A DNA stretch of 64,000 nt from Fontibacillus phaseoli (GCF_003337355.1 NZ_QPJW01000006.1:1-64000), one strand, 5' to 3'; shown: positions 43,525 through 53,274, counted from the stretch's first letter. The notes: generated by a model not told the origin, from the sequence alone. Translations and numbers: made by a program.

Positions 43525-44493
43525 ATGATTGAGCTGTCCGGGGTTGAAAAACACTTTCAGGGACAAGTCGTTGTGCATCCGCTTTCGCTCACCATTAAGG
43601 AAGGGGAATTCCTTACCTTGCTGGGCCCGAGCGGCTGTGGCAAGACGACGATTTTACGCATGATCGCCGGATTCGAGCAACCGACCAAAGGGAAGATTTT
43701 GCTGGACGGGGCCGATTTGACGAGTTTGCCTCCGAATCGCCGGGATTTGAACCTGGTCTTTCAGCATTATGCCTTGTTTCCGCACATGACGGTAGAAGAC
43801 AATATCGCCTTCGGGCTAAAAATGAAAAAAATGCCGGCTAAAGAACAGCGGGAGCGCGTTCATGAAGCCGTAACCATGACGCAACTGACTCCGCTGGTCA
43901 AACGTTACCCGCATCAGCTTTCGGGTGGGCAGCAGCAGCGCGTAGCGATTGCCCGTGCGATCGCCAACAAGCCCAAAGTGCTGCTTCTGGACGAGCCGCT
44001 TGGCGCGTTGGATCTGCAACTGCGGAAGAACCTGCAGTCCGAGCTGAAGCATCTGCAGCGCAGCCTTGGCATTACGTTCGTATACGTAACGCATGATCAG
44101 GAGGAAGCGATGATGCTGTCCGACCGGATCGTGATCATGAACAGCGGCAAGGTGGAACAGATCGGGACGCCGCGGGAAATATACGCTACGCCGACTACGC
44201 TGTTTTCCGCTACATTTGTGGGAGAGAACAATATTTTCTCACAAGATGGGCGGTTGTTTGCTGTGCGTCCGGAAAAACTGAAAGCCGTCCGTAATCAGGA
44301 CGGGGCTAAGCGGATGGGAGAAGTGCTGGATGTCCTCTATCTGGGGAGCATCCACAAACTGATCGTTCAGCTCGACGATGAACCGATGACGGTGTCTATC
44401 GTGTTTGATTTTACCGATGACCGCCCATGGGAAGTTGGAGAAAAAATCGGCGTGAATTGGAATACGGAGGATGAGGTGGTTATCGGGTCATGA
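43525..44493 (+). CDS. potA: Spermidine/putrescine ABC importer ATPase
   Basis: It drives polyamine uptake. 322 aa: Walker A GPSGCGKT (34-41), [10 protein letters not shown]-loop, signature [14 protein letters not shown], Walker [22 protein letters not shown], and a C-terminal TOBE domain, a little shorter than E. coli PotA. Overlaps potB by ATGA. First gene of potABCD. Confidence 0.93.
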   Translation: MIELSGVEKHFQGQVVVHPLSLTIKEGEFLTLLGPSGCGKTTILRMIAGFEQPTKGKILLDGADLTSLPPNRRDLNLVFQHYALFPHMTVEDNIAFGLKMKKMPAKEQRERVHEAVTMTQLTPLVKRYPHQLSGGQQQRVAIARAIANKPKVLLLDEPLGALDLQLRKNLQSELKHLQRSLGITFVYVTHDQEEAMMLSDRIVIMNSGKVEQIGTPREIYATPTTLFSATFVGENNIFSQDGRLFAVRPEKLKAVRNQDGAKRMGEVLDVLYLGSIHKLIVQLDDEPMTVSIVFDFTDDRPWEVGEKIGVNWNTEDEVVIGS

Positions 44494-45338
44494 AGAAATC
44501 AAGCCTGGGCCTTCTGCCGGTCCTCCTTTGGCTGAGCCTGTTCCTGGTCGTTCCGATGCTGATCGTTATAGGGATTTCTTTTATGGGCCGGGACGAACTC
44601 GGCAATGTGGTGTTCAATTTAAATCTGGACGCTTATGCCACGTTCTTTGATCCGCTTTATTTAGGGATTTACTGGGACACGATTGTCCTGTCCGTATTGA
44701 CTACCGTTTTATGTTTGCTGCTCAGTTACCCGTTGGCCTACTATATCGCAAATGCCGGTCCGAGGATGCAAACCTGGGGACTGGCGCTGATCACGATTCC
44801 GTTCTGGATCAACTTTCTGATCCGTACTTATGCCTGGGTGCTGCTGCTGCGGACGCAGGGCGTGGTGAACAATTTGCTGATTGATTTCGGATTGATTCAG
44901 GAGCCCCTGCAAATGCTGTACACCAAGGGCGCGGTGCTGCTGGGCATGGTGTATACCTTTATTCCGTTTATGGTGCTGCCCATCTATGTGGCGCTGGAGC
45001 AGATGGATAAGAAGCTCCTTGAAGCGGCGAGCGACCTGGGTGCAACCGGCTGGAAATCGTTCTGGCACATTACGCTGCCGCAGACGAAGTCCGGGATTAT
45101 GACGGGCTCAGTGCTGGTGTATGTATCGACGACCGGCATGTTCGTGGTAACCGATATTCTGGGCGGGGCCAAATCGGCAATGATCAGCAACATTATTCAA
45201 AGTCAGTTCCTCGGAGCGCGCAATTGGCCGTTCGGCTCGGCGTTATCGGTGATCTTCGTGATCACGTCGCTGGTATTAATCGCCCTGTTTAATAAAGCGA
45301 TGACATCCAGACATTTGACGGCAAAGGAGGGACGCTGA
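44490..45338 (+). CDS. potB: Polyamine ABC importer permease PotB
   Basis: A 282-aa inner permease with six hydrophobic segments and the EAA-type loop LLEAASDLGATGWKSFWHITLPQT that docks the ATPase. Forms a heterodimer with PotC. It overlaps potA by 4 nt and potC by 1 nt (TGATG). Confidence 0.93.
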   Translation: MKKSSLGLLPVLLWLSLFLVVPMLIVIGISFMGRDELGNVVFNLNLDAYATFFDPLYLGIYWDTIVLSVLTTVLCLLLSYPLAYYIANAGPRMQTWGLALITIPFWINFLIRTYAWVLLLRTQGVVNNLLIDFGLIQEPLQMLYTKGAVLLGMVYTFIPFMVLPIYVALEQMDKKLLEAASDLGATGWKSFWHITLPQTKSGIMTGSVLVYVSTTGMFVVTDILGGAKSAMISNIIQSQFLGARNWPFGSALSVIFVITSLVLIALFNKAMTSRHLTAKEGR

Positions 45339-46144
45339 TGAAGCGGAAAAATCATCCGTTGCTCGGAATCCATTCCCTGCTGGTCATGATATTCATTTAC
45401 GTACCGATTGCATTCATTATCGCCTATTCGTTCAATAGTTCCCGGCTTGCTGCGGACTGGAGCGGCTTTACGTTTGAATGGTATGCCTCTCTGTTCACTA
45501 ACCGGCACGTCATGGAAGCACTGGGCAACACAATGACCGTTGCGCTTGTTTCAACCGTGGTTTCGACCTTGCTTGGTACGCTGGCTGCGCTAACGATTCG
45601 CAAGGTTGGCCGGAAGACCAAAGCCGGAGTGGGCGGTCTGCTTTATCTGCCGATCATCATTCCGGACATCATCATGGGGTTATCCCTGCTGGTCCTGTTC
45701 ACCCAATTCCATATGCCGCTAGGTAAAATGACGATTATTATCGCGCATATCACCTTCTGCGTTTCCTATGTCTATGTGATCGTGACAACGAGACTGACGG
45801 GCATGGGAGGCCAATTGGAAGAAGCGGCTCAGGATCTTGGTGCAGATGCTTGGCAAACCTTTCGGCATGTTACCTTGCCGCAAATCATGCCTGGGATCAT
45901 CTCGGGGGCATTGATCGCTTTTACGATGTCGCTTGACGATTTCATGGTCAGCTTCTTCGTCAGCGGTCCGAGCTCGACGACTTTGCCGATTTATATTTAT
46001 GGTCAGGTAAAACGGGGTATTTCCCCGGAAATTAACGCGCTTTGTACGATATTAATCCTCGTCAGCGTGACATTGATTTTCCTGGCTCAATTCATGTTAA
46101 ATAGAGGGAAGGGCCAGAAGAAACAATCAGTTCTCCCGTTCTAA
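45338..46144 (+). CDS. potC: Polyamine ABC importer permease PotC
   Basis: A 268-aa permease with six hydrophobic segments and EAA loop EEAAQDLGADAWQTFRHVTLP; the segment MSLDDFMVSFF is characteristic of PotC. Translationally coupled to potB. Confidence 0.93.
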   Translation: MKRKNHPLLGIHSLLVMIFIYVPIAFIIAYSFNSSRLAADWSGFTFEWYASLFTNRHVMEALGNTMTVALVSTVVSTLLGTLAALTIRKVGRKTKAGVGGLLYLPIIIPDIIMGLSLLVLFTQFHMPLGKMTIIIAHITFCVSYVYVIVTTRLTGMGGQLEEAAQDLGADAWQTFRHVTLPQIMPGIISGALIAFTMSLDDFMVSFFVSGPSSTTLPIYIYGQVKRGISPEINALCTILILVSVTLIFLAQFMLNRGKGQKKQSVLPF

Positions 46145-46228
46145 GACACCTTACTTGAAAATAGGTTGTAGTTTGCTACATTCTGATGATAAATTCCAAT
46201 GGATGAAAGAAAGAGAGGAGATAAAGAA

Positions 46229-47275
46229 TTGAAAAAAATGAAATGGGCCGGCCTGGTGCTGGCGGCTACTATGGTGCTTGCGGTATTGTCGGGTTGTGGA
46301 TCGTCCAAGGAAACGCTGAACATTTACAGCTGGGCGGACAACTTTGACGCAGACGTACTGGCAGCTTTTGAAAAGCAGAACGATGTGAAGATTAACTACG
46401 ATGTGTTTGCCAACAATGAAGATCTGCTCGCCAAAATCAAAGCAGGCGGCGGTGGCTATGATTTGATCCAGCCTTCCGACTATATGGTGGCAACCATGAT
46501 CAAGCAGGATCTGCTCGCACCGTTGAACAAGGACAATATTCACAATTTTGCGAATATTTCCGATACGTACAAGAACCCGTCCTTTGACCCGGACAACAAG
46601 TATTCCATCGTTTACACCTCCGGAGTCACAGGCATCGCATACAATACGAAATACGTTAAAGACGAGATCGACAGCTGGGATGACCTTTGGAATCCCGAAT
46701 ACAAGGGGAAAGTCATCCTGTTGGACGATAACCGTGAAGTAATCGGCATGGCGCTGAAAAAAGCCGGAAAATCGAACAGTTCGACCGATGAAGGCGAAAT
46801 CACCGCCGCAGTGGACGATTTGAAAAATCTGCTGCCGAGCGTGCTCGCTTTTGACACCGACAATATCAAGCAAAAGATGATTCAAGAAGAAGGCTGGATC
46901 GCAACGGTTTGGTCCGGAGACGCATCCGTCATTGCCAAAGACAATCCGGACGTAGCCTATGTAGTGCCTAAGGAAGGCGGAACGATCTGGTCCGACAACT
47001 ATGCGATCCCGAAGGGCGCCAAGCATCAGGAACTGGCTGAGAAGTTCATCGACTTCATGCTGGATCCTGAAAACAGCGCCAAAAACTATGAATCCATTGG
47101 CTACAGCGATCCGAACGTCAAGGCGCATGAATTTCATAGCGAGGAATACAACAGCGATAAAATGATCAACTTATCGGAAGACGAATTGTCCCGGACTGAA
47201 TGGCTGGGAGATGTCGGTGATAAGCTTCAAGTATACGACCGTTTCTGGACCGAATTGAAGAGCGGCCGGGAGTAA
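46229..47275 (+). CDS. potD: Polyamine-binding lipoprotein PotD
   Basis: A ~348-aa extracellular binding lipoprotein: signal sequence ending in the lipobox LSGC, then the PotD fold (ETLNIYSWADNFDADVLAAF, GYDLIQPSDYM, DDLWNPEYKGKV, WSGDASVIAKDNP). TTG at 46229 follows AGAGGAG by 9 nt; a longer frame from ATG 46199 would put residues before the signal peptide. Last gene of potABCD; it needs Lgt for lipidation. Confidence 0.93.
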   Translation: MKKMKWAGLVLAATMVLAVLSGCGSSKETLNIYSWADNFDADVLAAFEKQNDVKINYDVFANNEDLLAKIKAGGGGYDLIQPSDYMVATMIKQDLLAPLNKDNIHNFANISDTYKNPSFDPDNKYSIVYTSGVTGIAYNTKYVKDEIDSWDDLWNPEYKGKVILLDDNREVIGMALKKAGKSNSSTDEGEITAAVDDLKNLLPSVLAFDTDNIKQKMIQEEGWIATVWSGDASVIAKDNPDVAYVVPKEGGTIWSDNYAIPKGAKHQELAEKFIDFMLDPENSAKNYESIGYSDPNVKAHEFHSEEYNSDKMINLSEDELSRTEWLGDVGDKLQVYDRFWTELKSGRE

Positions 47276-47287
47276 TTCCTAAGCAAA

Positions 47288-47315
47288 AGAGTGTGGGAAA
47301 CCACGCTCTTTTTTT
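47288..47315 (+). terminator. potABCD terminator
   Basis: AGAGTGTGG / CCACGCTCT stem, GAAA loop, seven T residues. Confidence 0.87.
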
Positions 47316-47379
47316 GTTTGCACGGTCCTGTGTCCCGTGCGGGTAGGGTCGCGTGCGCGCCGAATGTTCCGGCGTAGCC

Positions 47380-47403
47380 AACTTTATCTCCTTAGTATGC
47401 GTC
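47380..47403 (+). promoter_or_regulatory. Candidate ECF-sigma promoter of stalk-domain gene 2
   Basis: AACTTT, 14-nt spacer ending in TATG, CGTC followed by TATAGAA; same pattern as 23250-23272 and the sigma gene's own 9604-9627. Confidence 0.6.
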
Positions 47404-47447
47404 TATAGAAGTAAATAGAGTAAGAGAGGTTTAAGGAGATGATTCAA

Positions 47448-48359
47448 TTGAAAAAAAGAGCGTTTATTATGGCAGGCATCTTATGCTCGCTGCTTACGGC
47501 GGAAAGTTTTGCTTCTGCGCTTCCTGCCAATGAGGAGACTAGCGTATACGTCAACGGAAGCCTGCAAGTGGAAGTTTTGACCGTGAACAACCGCACCTTG
47601 GTTCAACTCGCCACCTTGAATGATCCGGCTTGGAATATCTCTTATGATTCCAAGAAGAAAACCGTCGTCGTATCCAACCCGTCGAATAAGAAGAGTATAC
47701 TTTTGAAGGCGGGAGAGAAGTCTGCTGAGGTAAACGGTAAGAAGGTAGCCATAGATGCGCCTGTTACCGTGAAGGAGGGGCGTACTTATGTACCTCTAAG
47801 ATTACTTTCCGAGCAAATGGGCGGCTATGTATCGTTCAATAAAGAAGAGAACCGGGCGGTGATCCGGACTCCTTCCGGACAGGCAAACTATGAAACCCTG
47901 ATGAGCGGGGACCTGGCTGAAGCCCGGGATGTTGCTTCACGCCTAGAGCTGGTCTACGAGCGGGGCACCGAGCCGCTTCCGGTGACCGGAGAAGGTTTTA
48001 CTACCACAAATGCGTATCCTAAAGGGGAAGCGCTGCGTTTGAAGCGGGAATACAAAGGAATGACCTGGTATGCGGAAGTGAACAAGGAAGGACTGTTGAT
48101 CGTTAAGTGGCAGAAGGACAGTCTTGACGAAAAAAACGAAAGCGGGACACCGCCGAAGTCTTTTGGCGAAGGCGTGTTTTTCTCCGATAACTTTATGTCG
48201 GGATTGCTGGTCTATGGTACTGTAAATGCGGTCGGAGAGTTATCGGAGCTTGGAAGAATCGATTTGGCGGGTGACGGGGACAAGGAACCGAGCCTTGCAG
48301 TTCCGATTGAGGGGGAATCGAGGGAGGATGCAGTTACGGGTGCATTAACGGTGCATTAA
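47448..48359 (+). CDS. Secreted copper-amine-oxidase-like N-terminal (stalk) domain protein 2
   Basis: A ~303-aa exported protein: signal peptide (RAFIMAGILCSLLTAESFASA), then a stalk domain (VYVNGSLQVEVLTVNNRTLV, VTVKEGRTYVPLRLLSEQM) at about 30-140; the C-terminal part is unassigned. TTG 47448 is 9 nt from AAGGAG; the ATG at 47439 directly abuts that site. A nearby ECF-like promoter links it to the protein at 23352. Confidence 0.78.
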   Translation: MKKRAFIMAGILCSLLTAESFASALPANEETSVYVNGSLQVEVLTVNNRTLVQLATLNDPAWNISYDSKKKTVVVSNPSNKKSILLKAGEKSAEVNGKKVAIDAPVTVKEGRTYVPLRLLSEQMGGYVSFNKEENRAVIRTPSGQANYETLMSGDLAEARDVASRLELVYERGTEPLPVTGEGFTTTNAYPKGEALRLKREYKGMTWYAEVNKEGLLIVKWQKDSLDEKNESGTPPKSFGEGVFFSDNFMSGLLVYGTVNAVGELSELGRIDLAGDGDKEPSLAVPIEGESREDAVTGALTVH

Positions 48360-48484
48360 CGGGCGAATTGGGCGGTAAACGTTCGGCTGGCATGGAACTT
48401 CTTTTATAACTCAGCTTCCTGGAGCATGATTTTGCACACTCGGGGAATAATTGGGGTAACTCCGAGAAGAAGTGAGGTTGAGAA

Positions 48485-49597
48485 ATGAAAAAGTTCGCTT
48501 TTCGTGTAGGATGTGCGGTGCTTGCTATAGGTATACTGGCTTCCGGATTGGGGGGCATGAGGTTACCGGGAACTCCTGTTTATGCTGAACCTGCTCAAGG
48601 CAGTCCGTCTGCAACGGAGCAAGTCCAAAAGCCTAAGGCCGGTCAGCCGGTACAGGTTACGCTGAAGGGAAAACCGTTGAAACAGCAAGGCGTGATGGGG
48701 GAAGAGGCAGTACTGGTTCCGTTGGAACTGATTCGCAAAAGCCTAAAGATTCCGGTGAAATTCAATGAGAAGAGCAATACGTACACGTTAAAGCGGGGAA
48801 ATGTCGTCGTCCAGCTTCAGCCTACGGAGACGGGGGCCAAAGCGGTTGTGGACGGAAGCACGCAAGTGCTCCCGTATGAGTGGAAGGTTATTGACGGCAG
48901 GCCCTATGTATCCGTGAAAGTACTTACCGATAATTTGGGGTATACCTCGGAGTGGAATAAGGACGGAACCGGAAGTTTGCTTAATCTGATCCCACACCGT
49001 TTGAACGATATCAAGATCAGCACGCGCAACATAGAGAAGGCAATTCCCGAAGCTTCCATCAAGGTGCAGTATCCTCAGGTCAGCGGTTTGCGGAGCAAAG
49101 AGGCCGAGATGAAGATCAATACCCTGCTTCAAGCAAGGGCCGATACATTCGTACAGAAGTCGCTGAAGGAAGCAAAGGAAAATCAGCCTTCGCCGAACGG
49201 CAGTCCATACGAGTACATTGGCAACTACACTGTTACTTATAACCGGGGCGGGCTCCTGAGCATCCTGGAGCAGACCTACGCTTACACGGGAGGAGCGCAC
49301 GGCATTAGCTTCAGAGAAGGTCTTACCTTCCGCTTGAGCGACGGCAAGCTGCTGACCTTGGATGAAGTGCTGCGCGCCAACCCCAACTTCCGCAACATCG
49401 TCGACCCTGCCATCGCCAAACAACTGAAGCAGACCGAAGGCTACTTCGGAGGCTTCGAAACCATCGGGAACAACCCCGATTATTACCTGAAGGATAACGG
49501 CGTCGTTATCTTCTTCCAACTGTACGATTATCTTCCATACGTGTTCGGATTCCCCGAATTTTACTTCTCGTTCCCGGAACTGGGGATCAAGAAGTAG
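48485..49597 (+). CDS. Secreted stalk-domain protein with RsiV-like (DUF4163/DUF3298) C-terminus
   Basis: A 370-aa exported protein: signal peptide (VGCAVLAIGILASGLGG), a Cu-amine-oxidase-like stalk domain (about 55-165; EAVLVPLELIRKSLKIPV, GRPYVSVKVLTDNLGY) and a C-terminal region typical of DUF4163/DUF3298 (YTVTYNRGGLLSILEQTYAY then TGGAHGIS, FRLSDGKLLTLDEVL), as in RsiV. In RsiV that domain binds lysozyme; here there is no transmembrane anti-sigma part, so a free surface-binding role is possible. GAAGTGAGG lies before the ATG. No terminator for 690 nt. Confidence 0.82.
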   Translation: MKKFAFRVGCAVLAIGILASGLGGMRLPGTPVYAEPAQGSPSATEQVQKPKAGQPVQVTLKGKPLKQQGVMGEEAVLVPLELIRKSLKIPVKFNEKSNTYTLKRGNVVVQLQPTETGAKAVVDGSTQVLPYEWKVIDGRPYVSVKVLTDNLGYTSEWNKDGTGSLLNLIPHRLNDIKISTRNIEKAIPEASIKVQYPQVSGLRSKEAEMKINTLLQARADTFVQKSLKEAKENQPSPNGSPYEYIGNYTVTYNRGGLLSILEQTYAYTGGAHGISFREGLTFRLSDGKLLTLDEVLRANPNFRNIVDPAIAKQLKQTEGYFGGFETIGNNPDYYLKDNGVVIFFQLYDYLPYVFGFPEFYFSFPELGIKK

Positions 49598-49632
49598 TTG
49601 CGGGAGCAACTGAAATTGGTTGAATAATTGAG

Positions 49633-49758
49633 AAGTACCGGACAAGTACCAGGCAAGTACCGGCAAGTACCGGACAAGTACCGGGCAAGTACCGGACAAG
49701 TACCGGGCAAGTACCGGGCAAGTACCGGACAAACACCGGACAAACACTAGACGAACAC
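49633..49758. repeat. 11-bp tandem repeat AAGTACCGGRC
   Basis: About eleven to twelve copies with small variations, decaying at the 3' end to AAACACCGGAC and AAACACTAGAC. One copy is 10 bp. The period does not keep a reading frame. Confidence 0.9.
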
Positions 49759-50030
49759 CTATAAAATGTTCCCTTGCGAATTGTTCAACGGCCAGTCTGG
49801 CGATCAACCGGCATCAGTCCAACAAACAGCTAAAGAAAGCCTGCAAAGGCTGACAATGACCCGATAAACGGACGAATCATCGTTCCAACAAGCGGCACTA
49901 TGATGGATCAGATTAAAGAGCTGGTCTAACGTTCGAGAGACAACCAGCAACACAAACCACACCAGTAGCATTAGCACAACAGTAACGAAAGCAGCAATAG
50001 TAACCACAGCTTAACAGCAACATTAGTAAT

Positions 50031-50133
50031 GCCAACAAAACCAGCAAAACCAACAAAACCAACAAAACTAACAAAACCAACAAAACCAACAAAACCAACA
50101 AAACCAACAAAACCAACAAAACCAACAAAACCA
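50031..50133. repeat. 9-bp tandem repeat AACAAAACC
   Basis: About eleven nearly identical copies, with single changes (AGCAAAACC, AACAAAACT). The reverse frame encodes only Leu and Val and is not a real protein. Confidence 0.92.
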
Positions 50134-50287
50134 CTAACACCAGTACCACCAGTAACTAATGCAATAACATGCGCAACAGTAACAACTAGCTAAACACCCC
50201 GACCGACTACCGGCTACAATCAATCTGGCTATTCCCAGTAACAGTCCATTTACCGTCGACACTCGGCGTAACAAATCTGTGACTTAC

Positions 50288-50320
50288 AAAGCCTGCCAAT
50301 TTGGCAGGCTTTGTTTTTTT
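50288..50320 (+). terminator. Orphan intrinsic terminator
   Basis: Perfect stem AAAGCCTGCC / GGCAGGCTTT with AATTT loop and seven T residues (GTTTTTTT). Nearest plus-strand gene ends 690 nt upstream. Confidence 0.82.
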
Positions 50321-50372
50321 GGATGTCTCTAATGAGCTAGGTTGACTGTAGTGACTACGCCACATACACAAA

Positions 50373-50557
50373 TACTGCAAAAATACATCAATTTACTTGT
50401 ACAGATGGCCGAATGAGCTGAATTGGTGCAAAAGTACATCATTTTTCATTGTTTAAGCAGGATTTGATCCAATTGCCTTGGCAAATGATGCACTTTTGCA
50501 GTATTTTCCTCTAATACAGTCCATTATGCTTATAAAAACTGTATTTTTGCATCAATT
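50373..50557. repeat. Four-unit array D with a different unit
   Basis: Units with core TGCAAAA(A/G)T(A/G)CATCA start at 50376 and 50427 (forward) and 50486 and 50537 (reverse); spacings 51, 59 and 51 bp, as in arrays A-C. The first spacer (50403-50418, AGATGGCCGAATGAGC) matches 13 of 16 bases of the same position in array C (40753-40768). Lies just 3' of the adenine deaminase gene. Confidence 0.82.
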
Positions 50558-50627
50558 TGTAGCCAGATGGCATGAGCAAACGCTACTTGGAATGTCATTT
50601 TGCCATTTGCTATGCTGCTATAAATTC

Positions 50628-52446
50628 TTATTCCCCGATCTCAACCGGGATCAGCTTGAATTGGTCGACATCCGCCAAGCCTCGATTGGTGATGCGCAGT
50701 TCGGGGATGACCGGCAGGGCGATCAACGAGAACGTCATGAACGGCGCGTTCAGTGTGCAACCGAGCGCCTTCCACGCTTCCCAGCGCCTGAACTTCCTTC
50801 ACGACGACATCGAGCGGCTGGTCGGACATCAGCCCGGCGATGATCATCGGCACGGACGCCAGCACCTGTCCGTCCAGCACGGCAATCATGCCGCCGCCCA
50901 GCTTTGCCAGCTCGTTGGCGGCGAAGGCCATGTCCTCCGGGTTGGTGCCCATGACCAGAAGGTTATGACTGTCATGCGCTACGGTCGAGGCGACCGCCCC
51001 GCGCTGCAGGCCGAAGCCTTGCGCGAAGGCCAGAGAGATCTGCCCCGTGCCGTGATGGCGCTCAATGCAGGCCAGCGTAAGCACATCCTGCTCCAGGCTC
51101 GGCAGGATAAAGCCGGCCTCAACGGCAAGCGTGGCGGTGCCGCGCGCCGTCCGGGCGCTGTTCTCGATCGCCCGGATCACGTTCACTTCCGTCTCGGCGA
51201 CGGAACCGGAACCGGAACCGGATCCCCCTCGGCAACTCGCCAGCGCAAAATCGCGCGCCTCCAGCGGTCGCGCCAAATGCACCGACTGCCGTGCGCCGTC
51301 CGGATAGGCATAGGCCGGGAAGGCCTTCTGCAGCCGGCCGCCGTCGAACACCACGTTGCCATCCGTGATGACGGTGGACGGCACCATGTCCTTCAGGCTG
51401 TCGATCAGCAGCAGATCGGCGCATTTGCCAGGCGAGATGCCGCCGACGTCGCCGTCGACCCGGAAATACCGGGCCGTGTTAATCGTCGCCATCTGAATCG
51501 CCGTTACCGGCTCCACGCCTTCCTCGATCGCACGGCGCACGACGTGGTTCATATGACCCTTCTCAATCAGGGTCTGCGGATACACGTCGTCCGTCACTAG
51601 CATGATGTTGCCCGGATAGACGTGATCTTCCGTCACGACCTTGATCACTTCCTTCACATCATGCCAGGCCGAGCCTTCGCGGATCATCAGATGCATGCCG
51701 AGCTGCAGCTTGAGAAGGCCCTGCTCGCGCGTGACCGTCTCATGGCAGGACGTCACGCCGGAGGCGATATACGCTTGCAGCATAGGCTCATCCTCACTCG
51801 GAAAGTGGCCGGTGACCGCCTTTCCGGCCTTGATCGTCGCGGCGATTTCCCCGCTCATTTTGGAGTCACCGTACACGACCCCGGGAAAGTTCATTACCTC
51901 GCCAAGCCCCTCGACCCCTTCCCAGGTCATTCCATCCTCGATGTCGGCTACGTTCAGGTCGGCTCCGGCATCCTCCAGATCGTCCGTGGCGGGAACGCAG
52001 GAAGGGAAAGTCGTATATACCTTTAGCGGCAGTTCCCGACCTTCCTCGTGCATCCAGCGCACGCCTTCCGCGCCGAACACATTGGCGATCTCATGGGGAT
52101 CCATGAATACACCGGTCGTCCCTTTCGCCAAAGCGGCTTTGGCGAACTCGGTTACGGACAGCATCGTGCTCTCCACATGCATGTGGCCGTCCAGCAAGCC
52201 CGGCGCGATGAACCGTCCCTTGGCATCCAACACTACCGTATTTTCGCCGATCGTATGATCGGCGTCGCCGACATAGGCGATCCGGCCCGCGGCGACGGCC
52301 ACGTCTGTATGCGCCTGCAACCGTCCGGTGTATACATTGACGAGCGTTCCGTTTTTTATCACCAGGTCGGCCTTTTTCGTTCCGGTGGCCACCTCGGCCA
52401 GAGTGCGGCTGACCTCGGTCAATTTTTGTCTCTCTAAATGGCTCAT
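50628..52446 (-). pseudogene. adeC: Adenine deaminase with a C-terminal frameshift
   Basis: AdeC deaminates adenine to hypoxanthine for purine salvage. Metal-binding DGHMHVES, DPHEIANVFG and the TSCHETVTREQG and SHNLLVMG motifs are present. The open frame would stop at 50641 with a nonsense C-terminus after QALG; one extra C in CCC at 50780-50782 shifts the frame. Removing it restores EAWKALGCTLNAP, then LPVIPELRIT and DVDQFKLIPVEIG, ending at 50628 (605 aa). A GGAACC repeat at 51202-51222 adds a GSGSGS stretch. Either a sequencing error or a recent mutation. ATG has AAGGAG 7 nt upstream. Confidence 0.82.
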
Positions 52447-52609
52447 CTTTGTTCACTCCTTCATTGATGGGTGGCTAATTTATCTGTTCATATTCTTTCA
52501 CCGAACTCCCCGAAAAGCAAGCCAGACCGGCAAAGCTACGCGGTGATCCGAGGTTAGTCCGGATGATTTTTGGAGGGACTCCGACAGATATCCTAATCCG
52601 ATAGGCATA

Positions 52610-52659
52610 TAAAAAAGACTGCCCCTGGGAATGGAAATCCCGTTGGAGCAGTCCTTGAT
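52610..52659 (-). terminator. clpP terminator
   Basis: On the minus strand GGACTGCTCC ... GGGGCAGTC with an inner GGGATTTCCATTCCC stem, then TTTTTT. Confidence 0.8.
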
Positions 52660-52677
52660 TTAATTCCGTAATTAAAA

Positions 52678-53274
52678 TTAAATGCCTTGCGGTGTCACTT
52701 TTTCGATGACGCGATCGATCAGGCCATAGTCTTTCGCTTCGGCAGCGCTCATGAAGTAGTCGCGGTCGGTATCCTTCTCGATCCGTTCCAGCGGCTGTCC
52801 AGTGCGTTCGGCCAAAATCTTGTTCAGCTTGTCGCGCAGCTTAAGAATGCGGCGGGCACGGATTTCGATATCCGTAGCCTGGCCTTCGGCTCCGCCGAGC
52901 GGCTGATGAATCATGATTTCACTGTTCGGCAACGCAAAGCGTTTGCCTGGGGCGCCGGCATTCAGCAGGAATGCGCCCATGGAAGCCGCGAGGCCCACGC
53001 AAATCGTGGAAACGTCGGACTTAATGAATTGCATCGTATCGAAAATGGCCATACCGGCCGTAATGGAACCGCCTGGGCTGTTGATGTAGAGATGGATGTC
53101 TTTTCCCGGCTCTTCCGCGTCCAGAAACAGCATTTGCGCGATAATAGCGTTAGCAACGACGTCATTGACCTGGGAACCCAGAAAAATGATGCGGTCCTTC
53201 AGCAGTCTGGAGTAAATGTCATAAGCGCGTTCTCCGCGGTTACTTTGTTCAACGACCATAGGAATATAACTCAC
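52678..53274 (-). CDS. clpP: ATP-dependent Clp protease proteolytic subunit
   Basis: ClpP forms the tetradecameric serine protease core used with ClpX and ClpC. 198 aa with the catalytic triad Ser98 (GLAASMGAF), His123 (MIHQPLGG) and Asp172 (KDTDRDYF), all at standard positions. GTG at 53274 follows AAGGAGG by 8 nt; an ATG upstream would add nine residues without a site. Monocistronic, with its own terminator. No CtsR box was identified. Confidence 0.96.
   Translation of the reverse strand: MSYIPMVVEQSNRGERAYDIYSRLLKDRIIFLGSQVNDVVANAIIAQMLFLDAEEPGKDIHLYINSPGGSITAGMAIFDTMQFIKSDVSTICVGLAASMGAFLLNAGAPGKRFALPNSEIMIHQPLGGAEGQATDIEIRARRILKLRDKLNKILAERTGQPLERIEKDTDRDYFMSAAEAKDYGLIDRVIEKVTPQGI

Larger units (their letters stand above)
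49598..50287. other. Repeat-rich gene-free region before the adenine deaminase
   Basis: No credible gene. Holds the 11-bp and 9-bp tandem repeats listed next, joined by a CA-rich stretch (49860-50030) made of AGTAAC/AGCAAC-like words. ORFs here (for example a Leu/Val-repeat minus frame) are products of the repeats. Confidence 0.75.

Noticed and set aside
49561..50149. Minus-strand frames rich in Cys/Tyr/Leu and in Leu/Val
   Set aside because: Direct translations of the 11-bp and 9-bp tandem repeats; no start signals.
50572..51600. 342-codon plus-strand frame opposite adeC
   Set aside because: Antisense shadow of a GC-rich gene; no ribosome site; the adeC motifs on the minus strand are clear.
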